A program made the position numbers and the translations under genes. The notes below the pieces were generated by a model that had not been told where the DNA came from, ran no database searches, and was given only the letters and a program-made list of their open reading frames with translations. From NCBI GenBank assembly GCA_016716525.1, contig JADJWE010000001.1, forward strand, positions 620,001 through 684,000: DNA of 64,000 bases, read 5' to 3'. The stretch comes from Candidatus Flexicrinis affinis. Lineage in GTDB: Bacteria; Chloroflexota; Anaerolineae; Aggregatilineales; Phototrophicaceae. Shown piece by piece: positions 24,890 through 34,051 of this stretch. Each line of letters opens with the position of its first letter. The stretch's first letter is position 1.

Positions 24890-25476
24890 GAAGGGGAATC
24901 CTCTGCGTTTTCGGGTGCAGCCTCGGCGTGATGCTGGAAGAACCACAGCAGCGTGCTTCCGTACCGTCGTTCATCATAAGGCGAAAAGTGATTCAACGCT
25001 ATAGGCGCGCGCTCCTTAGGGTCGATCTGCACGACGATCACACCGCCGGGCGCAAGCCACTGGGGAGTCGCATCCAGCGCGTGCAGCGTATCCGCCCACA
25101 AGGTGCGGTACTGCGGCGGAGCGACATAGATCACGTCACACGGCGTTACCGGCCCGGAGAGGACTTGAAAGGCGTTGGCGCGGCGCACTTCGGCGCTGCC
25201 AGCGAGGCCGGTCGTCTTGAGGTTGTCGCGGATCGTATCGATCGCGCGGCGCTCGAGGTCGACAAAGATGCAGTGTGCGGCTCCCCGGCTGAGCGCCTCG
25301 ATGCCGACAGCGCCGGTACCGGCAAACAGGTCGAGCACCTGCGCATCATAGACTCTACGGCCGAGGATGCTGAACAACGCTTCTTTAACCCGGTCCATAA
25401 TCGGGCGGGTCGTATCGCCGGGGACGAGTTTAAGCCGGCGGCCCTTGGCCGTCCCGGCAATCACGCGCGTGCTCAT
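24886..25476 (-). CDS. rsmD: 16S rRNA (guanine-N2)-methyltransferase, RsmD family
   Basis: A 196-residue methyltransferase expected to modify G966 of 16S rRNA. Visible are the N-terminal STRVIAGTAKGRRL, RPIMDRVKEALFSIL, the SAM motif VLDLFAGTGAVGIEALSRGA, and the later motif IYVAPPQYRTLW where the textbook family has DPPY/DPPF. I believe APPQY is a lineage variant seen in related phyla rather than damage. Start ATG 25476 overlaps the stop of the UroD-like gene as ATGA; the frame extends to 25554 but that would overlap more. Part of a three-gene coupled operon. Confidence 0.88.
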   Translation of the reverse strand: MSTRVIAGTAKGRRLKLVPGDTTRPIMDRVKEALFSILGRRVYDAQVLDLFAGTGAVGIEALSRGAAHCIFVDLERRAIDTIRDNLKTTGLAGSAEVRRANAFQVLSGPVTPCDVIYVAPPQYRTLWADTLHALDATPQWLAPGGVIVVQIDPKERAPIALNHFSPYDERRYGSTLLWFFQHHAEAAPENAEDSPS

Positions 25477-26465
25477 GGCGTGCCGCGCTCCACGGCCGTA
25501 CGCGCGGCTTTCAGATTGCCGTGCGGTACGGTTACCGGCAGCGGCCTGCCGCATCCTACGACCAAGCGGCGGTTACCCATCGTATGAAGGCTGGCACGCA
25601 CCGCTTCGCGCACACCGGATGGCGTTCCCGCGCGCATGTCCAGTTCCGCATCGAGTCCGCCGAGGATTGGGCCCGACCACATCGACCGACCTGCAGCCAG
25701 ATCGGTTTCGCTGGACCGGTCGTCCCACGCAACGAGGGTCGCAGGTAGCCGCGCGAACAGGCGCGTCATCGCGGCCGCGCCTGCGAGGTACGCGATCCGG
25801 AGCCAAACGCCCTTTGGCGCGCTGGACAAGAGCGCCGAGTCGCCGGGGAGGCCAAACGACTCATACTCTGGTTCGGACAGGACGGTGCAGTCGGCCAGCT
25901 CGCTGACCAGCGCAATACCGCTTACGGCCGTACCGCGTAGGGAATCGAGAAACCGAACGGTCGACTCGGTCAACGTGTTCAGCCCAGTCATAAGGCGATC
26001 AGGGCGGAGGCGCAAATGCCGGATAAGCAGCTCGCGCCCAACCAATCGCTCGGCTTGTGTCAGCGGACTCAGGACACCGACAACCACCGAAACGCCCGTC
26101 ATGCGCAGCCCGTCGATCACACCAGCGATGGTTTCGGTCAGCCGCCCCAGTTCGCCTTTGGATGGATCTGCGGGGCGCAGATCGGTCCAGTCAAGCGAAC
26201 GGCGGATTGGCCTGCGAACGGCGATGCGTTCGCCGTCAGGTGCGCCGCGCCATTCTTCCTGCAGGCCGTAATCGCCGCCGGCAAAACTCCACGGCGGCGC
26301 GATCATGCACATATCCCAGTCGTAGCGCAGTTGAAAGTCGACGATGGCCTGCGCATAGTCGGCGGAACGCAAGTCATCGCCGGGAAAGGGCCGCCACACG
26401 GCAATCGGCGCTCGGTCGGCGGCTTCGCCCGCGAGCGTCCGTTCCAGCCGTTCGCGCTTTTCCAT
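25473..26465 (-). CDS. Uroporphyrinogen decarboxylase family protein
   Basis: A 330-residue TIM-barrel protein of the UroD/HemE-like superfamily. The start MEKRERLERTLAGEAADRAP and the following VWRPFPGDD match the family's N-terminus; TGVSVVVGVLSPLTQAERLVG and IRHLRLRPDRL match a Chloroflexota-type subfamily. The HemE VWFMRQAGRY motif is absent, so it is probably not the heme-pathway decarboxylase but a paralogue acting on another substrate, perhaps corrinoid-linked methyl groups. It is the first gene of the operon with rsmD and the IrrE-like gene, each overlapping by 4 bases. Confidence 0.8.
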   Translation of the reverse strand: MEKRERLERTLAGEAADRAPIAVWRPFPGDDLRSADYAQAIVDFQLRYDWDMCMIAPPWSFAGGDYGLQEEWRGAPDGERIAVRRPIRRSLDWTDLRPADPSKGELGRLTETIAGVIDGLRMTGVSVVVGVLSPLTQAERLVGRELLIRHLRLRPDRLMTGLNTLTESTVRFLDSLRGTAVSGIALVSELADCTVLSEPEYESFGLPGDSALLSSAPKGVWLRIAYLAGAAAMTRLFARLPATLVAWDDRSSETDLAAGRSMWSGPILGGLDAELDMRAGTPSGVREAVRASLHTMGNRRLVVGCGRPLPVTVPHGNLKAARTAVERGTP

Positions 26466-26484
26466 GACCGGATCGTGTTTCGGG

Positions 26485-26820
26485 TTAGGTCTCTGCTAGG
26501 CGCTGCTGCAGCATGCGAATAAGCATCATGTACCGGTCGTCGCGGGTTGTCGTCAGGTCGTTCGACGTCGCACCATGACGAATCTCGGCCAACATCTGCT
26601 CTGACAGCGTCTTGGCTTTCTCGAAGCTAGCCTTGGCACCCGCTTTGTCACCGCTGGCCCGCTGGGCCATGCCGAGGCCATAGTAGCCGTCGATGTTCGT
26701 GTTGTCGGACCGGATGATGTCGTTGAAGGTGCTGATTGCGGCGGAGTACTCGCCCCGAGACGCTTGCGCCCACCCGTCGCCGATCTTCTGATAGTAGGGA
26801 TCGTTGTTGTTGCTGCTCAT
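26485..26820 (-). CDS. Small TPR protein
   Basis: A 111-residue soluble protein. Residues about 8-75 form one to two TPR motifs (WAQASRGEYSAAISTFNDII followed by YYGLGMAQRASGDKAGAKAS), and the C-terminus is a helix ending LQQRLAET. Start set at ATG 26820 (MSSNNN); ATG 26838 is possible. It lies 19 bases upstream of the UroD-like gene on the same strand and probably starts that transcript. It is a scaffold; partner unknown. Confidence 0.75.
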   Translation of the reverse strand: MSSNNNDPYYQKIGDGWAQASRGEYSAAISTFNDIIRSDNTNIDGYYGLGMAQRASGDKAGAKASFEKAKTLSEQMLAEIRHGATSNDLTTTRDDRYMMLIRMLQQRLAET

Positions 26821-26900
26821 TCGTGAAGTCACCACCATGCTGTCATGCGCGCGGAATGTCGCGTGATTGTACTCGCAACAGGCAAAATGGCCAACTGATT

Positions 26901-29147
26901 CTATTCGCCACCCACGGCGATCACCTGAGGGAGGAGCAGCGTACGGCGTTCAGTGCCGCGGGTATCGCGGAAGCCAATCCGTTGCCCCGTCGAACACAGC
27001 GCTTCGCAGGCATACGCCGACAGCGCGACCTGATAGATCCCCGGCGGTAGGTCCGATGGAAGGCTCACGCGCCGCATGTCGCGGATCAGCGTTTCGGCTG
27101 GCCAGAGCCGCGAGGCGATCAGGCCGGGTGCTTGCGGGCCTGACAACAGCGCCCATGGTTGTTGATCGAGGTCGACAAGCTCCGCTGCAATCGTGACATT
27201 TTGGCCCGGCGCCAAAGCCGCCATCCAGAACAGCTCGAGGCTCAACATGCCGCCCGGTACCGGTGCGCTGCCGTCGATACGATAGGCCACTAGCGAGATT
27301 GGCCCGGCGTCCGCGCTGAGCAGCGATGCGTCCGCGAGTGAAGACAGACGGTCGGCGCGCAAGGCGATAGGCGCATCGGGAGATGCTGTGAGGAGGACGG
27401 CCGCGATCAGCGCCAACACGGCGATGCCGGTGAGTCGCGCTTCAGATACATCATAGCGAGGAAGCTCGCGGACGCGCGACCCTGACGTGAAGTGCACGAT
27501 TGCTGCAAGCGCCACCGCACCGAGGCCGACGAACACCCACGCCAACCACTGTGCGGGAGTCACGGACTGTGCGAGGATAAGTGTTGCGCTTGCCGTCTGC
27601 GGAATGGCGATACGTATCAACCCGGTTTCCGGGTCGCGTTCGGTCGCCAGTGGAACGCCGTCAAGATACGCCTGCCAGCCCGGATAATGTGCCTGCGAAA
27701 CAACGACAGTCTGAGGAGACATCGCCGACACTTGCCAAGCGCTGGCATGACTCTGTGTATAGATCGGTGTCACGCGGACGGGCGCACCCGGGCGAATGCG
27801 GACGAGCAGCGGCTGACGATACGACTCGACGAGGTTGGGATCGGCCCGTACTGGTTCGACCAGCGTTGTCGGGATAGCTTGCCCGGGGGGCAGGATCGCC
27901 GCGCCGAGGCCCTGCTGCTGGTGAGCGATCTGTGCGGTTGGTGAAAATTCGGTCGCGGTACCCACGCTAGAGACGAGCCAGACCGGCGCAGAGCCGACCG
28001 CCAGCCCGATCATTACGGCCGGGACGAATGCCCGGCGCAGTGCAGAAGGAAGCCGGTAACGCCACTCTGCCGCCGCTCCGGCCAACATGGCAGCGGCCGC
28101 ATTGACGCACAGAAACCACCATGTTGCGGGCTGCACGACCGCGCCGACAAGGGTGCACGAGAGCAGTAACGCCGCAAGCACGATCGAGCCGCGCCGGGCT
28201 CGCTTGCGTGCCAACGTCAGCAGCCCGAAGCCTGCAAGCGCGAGGGCCGGGAGACCGGGGCCAAAGACGGGCGCCGGATTCAGCAGCGCAGGATCGTGCA
28301 ACGTGATCGGAACGAGAAGATCGGTCAGCCTGAAGACCCGATCGTCGGGTATCGGGTTGTCGATCCACGTGACGAAACTGCCGTGCATCAGCGCGGGCAG
28401 CCAGAATGGCGCGAACAACATCGCTGCCGTGCCGATGCACGCGGCGACACGCACGGCAGCGACACGATTGACGAATAGCGCATAGGCGAGCGTCGACACG
28501 GCCGCGACAAGGGCGAGCGATGGATGCACGGCTGCTTGTAGTGTCAGCCCGACCGTGAGGAGTATCACGGAAACCCGCGTCGGCGCTTGCACGATACGGG
28601 CGCCTGCCCATAGCACGCTGGGAACCAGCGCCGCACTTACGACAAGCGGCAGGTCGCCGAGCGTGTGAGGCGCGGTATGGCCGACGAATGGACTGAGCAC
28701 GTAGACCGTGGCTCCCAGCACAGCCGCCGTGGGCGAGACCAGCGCGCGTATCCAGCCGTACATCGTCATGGCTGCCAGCGCTAATGCTGCGGACAGGACA
28801 GCCGCCACCGCTGCCGACGTATCCCCGGTGAATAACTGCTCGACCACTGCGGCTAGGTACGCGGCCCCTTGAGGTATATGACTCGGGACCGGCGCACCGT
28901 AGCCGAAATTGGAGTGAGCCGACCAGCGCGGGAGGATCTGGCCCTCGCGCAGCGCGGCCGCAAGGTCCGAGGTCATGAACGCGCTGTTGTACAGGTCGGA
29001 CACCACCGGTATGCCGGGGCGCACGATGATCGTCCACGCCATCGCCAAGCCGATCAAGCTTGTGAGCACGAAGCCCCAATCGATCTGGCGGCGCGATTGG
29101 CGCATCCATTGAGGAAGTTCGGCAGGGGTTGCGACCTCGTATTGCAT
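26901..29147 (-). CDS. Large polytopic membrane protein, GT-C/YfhO-like
   Basis: A 748-residue protein with about 12 or more hydrophobic helices. The first extracytoplasmic loop reads NFGYGAPVPSHIPQGAAYLA, the pattern of the 6-pyruvoyl-tetrahydropterin-synthase-related membrane family, which behaves like GT-C glycosyltransferases. The periplasmic part contains VVVSQAHYPGWQAYLDGVPL, a YfhO-type signature, and a C-terminal beta domain follows the last helices. Such proteins probably transfer sugars from lipid carriers to surface polymers or proteins. Start set at ATG 29147 (MQYEVATPAEL); the frame extends to 29201. Divergent from the GNAT cluster. Confidence 0.75.
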   Translation of the reverse strand: MQYEVATPAELPQWMRQSRRQIDWGFVLTSLIGLAMAWTIIVRPGIPVVSDLYNSAFMTSDLAAALREGQILPRWSAHSNFGYGAPVPSHIPQGAAYLAAVVEQLFTGDTSAAVAAVLSAALALAAMTMYGWIRALVSPTAAVLGATVYVLSPFVGHTAPHTLGDLPLVVSAALVPSVLWAGARIVQAPTRVSVILLTVGLTLQAAVHPSLALVAAVSTLAYALFVNRVAAVRVAACIGTAAMLFAPFWLPALMHGSFVTWIDNPIPDDRVFRLTDLLVPITLHDPALLNPAPVFGPGLPALALAGFGLLTLARKRARRGSIVLAALLLSCTLVGAVVQPATWWFLCVNAAAAMLAGAAAEWRYRLPSALRRAFVPAVMIGLAVGSAPVWLVSSVGTATEFSPTAQIAHQQQGLGAAILPPGQAIPTTLVEPVRADPNLVESYRQPLLVRIRPGAPVRVTPIYTQSHASAWQVSAMSPQTVVVSQAHYPGWQAYLDGVPLATERDPETGLIRIAIPQTASATLILAQSVTPAQWLAWVFVGLGAVALAAIVHFTSGSRVRELPRYDVSEARLTGIAVLALIAAVLLTASPDAPIALRADRLSSLADASLLSADAGPISLVAYRIDGSAPVPGGMLSLELFWMAALAPGQNVTIAAELVDLDQQPWALLSGPQAPGLIASRLWPAETLIRDMRRVSLPSDLPPGIYQVALSAYACEALCSTGQRIGFRDTRGTERRTLLLPQVIAVGGE

Positions 29148-29248
29148 AGCGTGAGTGTACTTCGTTTGCGCGCGTCGCACAGCGTCCTGCCTTGATCGCA
29201 TCGGGTGCGGGTGCTATGCTGACAGCGAAAATGCCCGCTTGAGGGGTT

Positions 29249-29698
29249 ATGCGAGTCCGCAACGCGACTTTAGACGATCGGGATGCGCTCCAACGCTTGT
29301 ATGACGAACACTTTGCGTTCGTCCATTCTGCAGACCGGCGCGTGCGCCGGCAGACGAAAATCGACTGGAGCGACCGGTGGGATGGTGCGGTTTGGGTCGG
29401 AGTTGTCGACCGGCGTGTGGTCGGGTATGTGTCCGGGTGGCTGCGTGACGATGTGGAATGGGGCCCCACGGTATGGGTCGACCACATGGCGCTTGACGCC
29501 CATCACCCGTATCCCGGCCTCGGGCGGCTCATGATCGACACAATTCGGGCCAAGGCCTCCCGGTTCGAGTGCCGCTGGATCGTCGCCGACGTTCCGCGGG
29601 CTAGCCCAATCGAACAGGCATTCTGGTTAGCGCTCGGCGCGCACCGTGTGAATCGACGCGGTGCGCCCGGCTGTGATGTGATGAGACTTGCGATATGA
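29249..29698 (+). CDS. GNAT-family N-acetyltransferase
   Basis: A 149-residue acetyltransferase. The GNAT fold is visible as MRVRNATLDDRDALQRLYDE, then the central strand VDHMALDAHHPYPGLGRLMI with the acetyl-CoA pyrophosphate loop in the form HPYPGLG, and a final helix with IEQAFWLALGA. Substrate unknown. ATG 29249 follows GAGGGG. It overlaps the next GNAT gene as ATGA. First gene of a long plus-strand cluster. Confidence 0.87.
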   Translation: MRVRNATLDDRDALQRLYDEHFAFVHSADRRVRRQTKIDWSDRWDGAVWVGVVDRRVVGYVSGWLRDDVEWGPTVWVDHMALDAHHPYPGLGRLMIDTIRAKASRFECRWIVADVPRASPIEQAFWLALGAHRVNRRGAPGCDVMRLAI

Positions 29699-30168
29699 GA
29701 CTACGAGTCGCCGAAGAACGCGACATTGAGAAAATCGGCGGGATGTGGGAGAAGCTGGCGATGCTCCACCACGACCTCGATCCGGCCCTGCCTCCGGCAG
29801 CGATGGGTGGGGGGCGCGTCTACGCCCGCCGTCTCGCCAGCCGCCTCAACGATCCGTTGACGCGAATTGTGGTCGTCGAGGATGAAGACCGTCTCGTCGG
29901 CTTTGCGCTGGCAGTGATCGTGGATGTCATTCCCGATATGTTCGTACAAGAGAACAGCGGCTTGCTGGCCGACATCTTTGTCGAGGAGACATACCGTCGT
30001 TGTGGCGTAGGTCGGTTGATGGTGGACGACATCAAGGGATGGCTCAAGGCCAACGGCGTACGTCGGTTCGAGTGGCACGTCGCGGAGAAGAATCCGGCTG
30101 GACGCAAGTTCTGGGAGGCCATGGGTGGCGAACGCGTGATGGTCAGGATGAGGGCAGGCACCGGCTGA
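29695..30168 (+). CDS. GNAT-family N-acetyltransferase
   Basis: A 157-residue acetyltransferase in a different subfamily from its neighbour. N-terminus MRLRVAEERDIEKIGGMWEKL, acetyl-CoA motif DIFVEETYRRCGVGRLMVDD with the classic RxxGxG/A form, and C-terminal AEKNPAGRKFWEAMGGE. It starts inside the stop of the upstream GNAT gene and ends one base before the next start, so the three are one transcriptional and translational unit. Substrate unknown. Confidence 0.9.
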   Translation: MRLRVAEERDIEKIGGMWEKLAMLHHDLDPALPPAAMGGGRVYARRLASRLNDPLTRIVVVEDEDRLVGFALAVIVDVIPDMFVQENSGLLADIFVEETYRRCGVGRLMVDDIKGWLKANGVRRFEWHVAEKNPAGRKFWEAMGGERVMVRMRAGTG

Positions 30169-30169
30169 C

Positions 30170-30859
30170 ATGCGCGTTCTGCACCCCGTCACTCAGCGCG
30201 AGCATCTCGTTGCATCGGGCGTTTACCGCTACACCCGCAGTGGACAGCAGCTTGCCGGTTCCGAGCACTTCAGCATCCATGCCCTGCCGGACGGGTCGTG
30301 GTTCGTGCGCATCGATTACGACTGGCGCGACCTCGACCGCACCAGCCAGTTGATCGAGGCGTTGTACGATCCTGCGAGCGACGGGGGGAGGATTCAGCGT
30401 GTGGCGGCACAGCTCCATGCGCCGGATGGGATTCGCCGTGAAACGTTCGATTTCCACGCGCGCGCTGCGCTCGTTGGCATGAGCTCGCCAACCGGCGACC
30501 GGCAGGACGTCGAGGTCGCGCTTCGCGAAGGATATGTCGTGCTGCTGCTCAAGACAGCGCTGGTTGGAATACAGGTCGCGCGCTGGCCCGTGGCCGACGA
30601 CGAACCCGTCATGGCATTCTTCGGGTATCGGACGCATCGCGGCGAGCCACTAATCTTGGATTCGCGCCGAATGCAAGTTGGCACCGACCAAGTCACCATC
30701 GCCGGTCGGACCTACGAGGCTGCCGTATTCGATGTCGACGGTGAGTTCACCCAACGTGTGTGGGCGACACCGCAGGGCGTCGTCTTGCGCAGGCAGATTG
30801 GCGAGATGGACATCCGGGTAGCGAACTTGGCGCTCGGCCAGAACGGAACGGTCGCATGA
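30170..30859 (+). CDS. Hypothetical soluble protein of the GNAT-TPR cluster
   Basis: A 229-residue protein I do not recognise, with no signal peptide or membrane helix. It is beta-rich throughout (for example SWFVRIDYDWRDLDRTS and VTIAGRTYEAAVFDVDGEFT), with a plausible lipocalin- or DUF3108-like barrel, and a weakly hydrophobic middle. It is fixed in the cluster: 1 base after the GNAT gene, and its TGA overlaps the next start as ATGA. The arrangement suggests a shared pathway rather than chance. Confidence 0.65.
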   Translation: MRVLHPVTQREHLVASGVYRYTRSGQQLAGSEHFSIHALPDGSWFVRIDYDWRDLDRTSQLIEALYDPASDGGRIQRVAAQLHAPDGIRRETFDFHARAALVGMSSPTGDRQDVEVALREGYVVLLLKTALVGIQVARWPVADDEPVMAFFGYRTHRGEPLILDSRRMQVGTDQVTIAGRTYEAAVFDVDGEFTQRVWATPQGVVLRRQIGEMDIRVANLALGQNGTVA

Positions 30860-31853
30860 TGAACCGCTTGCGCCGCTTCGGCGACATGCTCGGCCCGCAG
30901 CGCCTGACCGCACTTTTTTGTTGCTGGCGATCACGGGTCTGGCGAGCCTCATCCTCAACGCAGTGACCGGCCCGTGGGTGGTCACGGTACAGTCCGTGCT
31001 GCTTTTGGTGTTCGTGGGCGGCGCCGTCGGCATCATATTCTCCGCGCTCGACCCGTTCGATCGCGGCCGCTGGTTCGGCATCCTTACGCCCGCGTTCGGC
31101 CTCGTCGTGCTCGGCACGACGGTGTTCTACCAGCAGGCCGGGCTGTTCCTCGGGTTGGCGTTCGGTTGGATTGTCGCGGCGCAGTTCATCTTCAACCCGC
31201 GCGGGCCGATGGCCTATCAACAGGCCGTCAAGGCGATGCGCAAGAGCGACTATGAGACGGCCACCAAGTCGTTGGACGCGCTGATCCGGCAGGAGCCGAA
31301 GAATCCGGGTCATTACCGCTTCCGCGCCGAAATCCATCGACTCAACGGCAAGTTCAACGCGGCTAAACGCGATTACAAGAAGCTCATCGAGCTTGGGCCG
31401 GACCACGCCGCCGTCGGCTACAACCTGCTCGCCGAAGTGCATTTGCAGGCGGGCGAATTGAACGACGCGCTGACGGCGGGACGCAAGGCGTATGAACTCG
31501 CGCCGGACGAGTGGGTCGCGGCATACAACCTCGGCATGGTCGAGGACCGGTTGCGCATGAGCGAGGACGCGCTCACTCATCTCGATGCCGCGATCGAAAC
31601 CGGCGTCCCTGATGCGCGGCACCGCCTGCTCATCCACCTGTATCGTGCGCGGGCCGCCGTGCGTCTCGGCCAGAACGAGCGCGCCGCGCAGTCACTGGAC
31701 GATCTCAGACACGAGCGCCGCGCGCTGAAGGAATGGCGCAAGCTGCTGGCGTCCGATCAGGCGGACACGCTGCGCGCCGTTATTGGCAGCGACGTCGAAG
31801 CCGCCGAGCGCCTGATCGACGGCGAGCTTGAGTTGTCTGCATTGGGGAACTGA
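30856..31853 (+). CDS. TPR membrane protein with an apparent frameshift
   Basis: From ATG 30856 the frame encodes MMNRLRRFGDMLGPQRLTALF and then, after a T6 run at 30914-30919, continues into nonsense and stops at 30966. The -1 frame from 30918 gives LLLAITGLASLILNAVTG and 311 more sensible residues: about four hydrophobic helices, then TPR repeats from about residue 105 (AMRKSDYETATKSLDALIRQ, FNAAKRDYKKLIELGP, HLQAGELNDALTAGRKAYEL). A missing T, or programmed -1 slippage on CTTTTTT, would fuse the two. Without an experiment it is unclear whether this is sequencing error, mutation or recoding. It starts inside the upstream stop as ATGA. Confidence 0.7.
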
Positions 31854-31855
31854 CC

Positions 31856-32731
31856 ATGAGCCGCCGCCGCCTGTTCGTCTATATCGGGATTGTCGTCAGC
31901 GGCGCGTTCGCGCTGCTGGGCGGTGTCGTGTTCATCGTGGGCATCCTCGCTGAACTGATCGGCCGAACCGAGCCGCAAGCCGGTGTCTCGCTTTCGGTTC
32001 AGTTCGCGCTGACCGGCCTATGTTTGTCGGGGGCCATGTTCGCGCTGTTCTTCGGGCTGGTCGCGGCGCTGATCGCACGGCAGGCACGCGAGCGCGGCGC
32101 GGGCTATGGTGCGGCTTACCGGTTGATCGAGTCGCTGCGATTTCGCGAGGCTGTGCCGGTGCTCGAACGGATGGTGCGTGAAGGCAATACCTCCAGCGAG
32201 GTGCTGATGATGTTGACTAGCGCCTACGGATATTCCGGCCAGTTCGGCAAAGCGCAGTCGACGGCCGATCAGGCGGTGCAGATCCACCCTGAAGACGCGC
32301 GCTCGTACATTACGCTGGCGACCGGTTACCGGCTGCAGGGTGCGTACGACGAAGCAGCTAGCGCGCTCAAGCAAGCACTGGAACGCGACCCGGATCAGGC
32401 CGTGGTATGGGCCGAACTCGGGTTTGTCCAGCGCTTCGCCGGCCGCGCCGATGAAGCCGTTCAGTCGTTTGAACGCGCCGCGCGCGATCCGCTGCCGCCG
32501 ATGTACAGCGTACGCGTGAACTTTCACCTGACGCAGGCGTATCAGGCACAGGGCGACGCCGAACGGGCGGTACGATGTGCGGCACGCATGATGGCCGCGC
32601 GTGACGGACTGGCCGTATGGCAGGCCTCCATTCCGGCGTTGGCCGGCACGACCTACGGCACGGCGCTTCGCTACGAGGTCACCGATATCGACCGTGCGCT
32701 GGAAGACGCCGAGTCGGGCAGCGTGCGCTAA
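31856..32731 (+). CDS. TPR membrane protein
   Basis: A 291-residue protein with two N-terminal hydrophobic helices (about 7-32 and 47-73) and a cytoplasmic helical-repeat domain (about 85-290) of roughly five TPR-like units, such as FREAVPVLERMVREGNTS, YSGQFGKAQSTADQAVQIHP and GAYDEAASALKQALERDP. It starts 2 bases after the previous TPR gene and has the same architecture as its two neighbours, so three related paralogues sit in a row. Function unknown; probable membrane scaffold. Confidence 0.85.
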   Translation: MSRRRLFVYIGIVVSGAFALLGGVVFIVGILAELIGRTEPQAGVSLSVQFALTGLCLSGAMFALFFGLVAALIARQARERGAGYGAAYRLIESLRFREAVPVLERMVREGNTSSEVLMMLTSAYGYSGQFGKAQSTADQAVQIHPEDARSYITLATGYRLQGAYDEAASALKQALERDPDQAVVWAELGFVQRFAGRADEAVQSFERAARDPLPPMYSVRVNFHLTQAYQAQGDAERAVRCAARMMAARDGLAVWQASIPALAGTTYGTALRYEVTDIDRALEDAESGSVR

Positions 32732-32733
32732 CC

Positions 32734-33516
32734 ATGCGCTTCGGCCGTATTACGACCGCCGTCTTTACTCAATTTCGCGCTTGGGACGGCGCAAGCCGTT
32801 CGGCGTTCATCCTTGCGCTGGTGTTGTTCGTCGTCGTGCTCGTGCTTGGCGGGCGCGTACCGCCCGAACAGCGCACGGCAGTATGGATCGGGCTGATCGG
32901 GCTGTTGGTCGTGATGCAGGGCATATTCCTGTACGCCAACCGGCACATGGTCACCGATGTCACGCGGGCGCAGCGGATGATCCTCGCGGGCGAATACGCC
33001 GACGCGATTGCCTTGCTTGAGCCCGCCCGCCACGCCGAGAAGCCCGACCCGCGCGCGCTCGTGCTGCTCGGTAACGCCTATCGGATGTCTGGCGATACCG
33101 TGCAGAGCCTCGAAATCCTGACAAAAGCCGTACAAATCGCGCCGCACCTTCAATTCGCTCGCTACAGCATCGGACGTACACTTATGGCGAATGGGCAGTA
33201 TGCAGATGCCGCCGAAGCATTCGGCGCGGCCTTGGAACGCGGTGCGCCCGAGTTCGTGCAGGTCGATCTTGCCGAGGCGCGGATGCGCGCGGGACTTCCA
33301 GTCGCAGAAGTGGCGGTCAAAGACGGCGAATCGCACGTTACACTTATGGCGGCGTTGATCGCATGGAAAGGCGGTGGGGCGGCCCCTGCCGTCGATTTGA
33401 TCGAGCGTGGGCTGGAACCGATCGCGCGCAATGCCGAGCGCTTCGCCCATACGCCTTATGGCGCCGCACTTCAAGCCGACGTGAATGCTCTGAACGCACT
33501 GCTCGCAGAAGGGTAG
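32734..33516 (+). CDS. TPR membrane protein
   Basis: A 260-residue protein starting MRFGRITTAVFTQFRAWDG, with two hydrophobic helices at about 22-42 and 48-68 and then TPR-like units (AQRMILAGEYADAIALLE, LGNAYRMSGDTVQSLEILTK, MANGQYADAAEAFGAALERG). The frame continues upstream to 32617, inside the previous gene, and was cut at ATG 32734, 2 bases after the preceding stop. Third of three related genes in tandem. Function unknown. Confidence 0.82.
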   Translation: MRFGRITTAVFTQFRAWDGASRSAFILALVLFVVVLVLGGRVPPEQRTAVWIGLIGLLVVMQGIFLYANRHMVTDVTRAQRMILAGEYADAIALLEPARHAEKPDPRALVLLGNAYRMSGDTVQSLEILTKAVQIAPHLQFARYSIGRTLMANGQYADAAEAFGAALERGAPEFVQVDLAEARMRAGLPVAEVAVKDGESHVTLMAALIAWKGGGAAPAVDLIERGLEPIARNAERFAHTPYGAALQADVNALNALLAEG

Positions 33517-33523
33517 GGACACA

Positions 33524-34051
33524 ATGGCCACTTTCTTCTTGAGCCGGGACGGCAACATCTCCGTCTTTAAAGTCGGGGTAGTAATTGCCATTGTCGGTGG
33601 CTTGCTCGTGGTGGGCGGGTTCATCCTCGCCTCAATCGAGCAGAACACGTTCCGCTCGCCGCTCGAAGTACCCATTCCCCCCGAGACAACCGTTCTCGCG
33701 ACAGATGAGCTGTCCCCGGCCAGCCGGCGCATTTTCTACGAGAGCTTGCTTGAACCGGAAGATGTGTTTCGGTATTACGATCGGTTGTTGGCTGAGCAAG
33801 ATGGAGTAGACATTAATGACCCGAATCGCGAACGGTGCATCCGCAATCCGTCGCGCGGCGATTTCGAGTCCTACACGCCCGGCGACGGCAGTGTGCCGTT
33901 CGAATACCGCTGCCTATTCCAGCAGATTTCGCTGCTCGGGATCGATAAGGCGACGTTGATCACCATTCAGCCGGGCGTGCGCAACGATGCGACCGGACAG
34001 AACTTCGAGGGTACGACGCGAATCGACTATGAGCAGTACTGGGAACCCTAA
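33524..34051 (+). CDS. Hypothetical single-pass membrane protein
   Basis: A 175-residue protein with one N-terminal helix (about 14-36) followed by an external-looking domain with two cysteines (NRERCIRNPSRG, YRCLFQQIS) and a Pro-rich start (PIPPETTVLATDELSP). I do not recognise it. It follows the TPR gene by 7 bases. Its last 23 bases overlap the next gene's start in another frame. Confidence 0.68.
   Translation: MATFFLSRDGNISVFKVGVVIAIVGGLLVVGGFILASIEQNTFRSPLEVPIPPETTVLATDELSPASRRIFYESLLEPEDVFRYYDRLLAEQDGVDINDPNRERCIRNPSRGDFESYTPGDGSVPFEYRCLFQQISLLGIDKATLITIQPGVRNDATGQNFEGTTRIDYEQYWEP

Noticed and set aside
27967..29487. Minus-strand ORF of 506 codons
   Set aside because: Overlaps the GT-C membrane gene in another frame and reads as Arg/Ser-rich nonsense.
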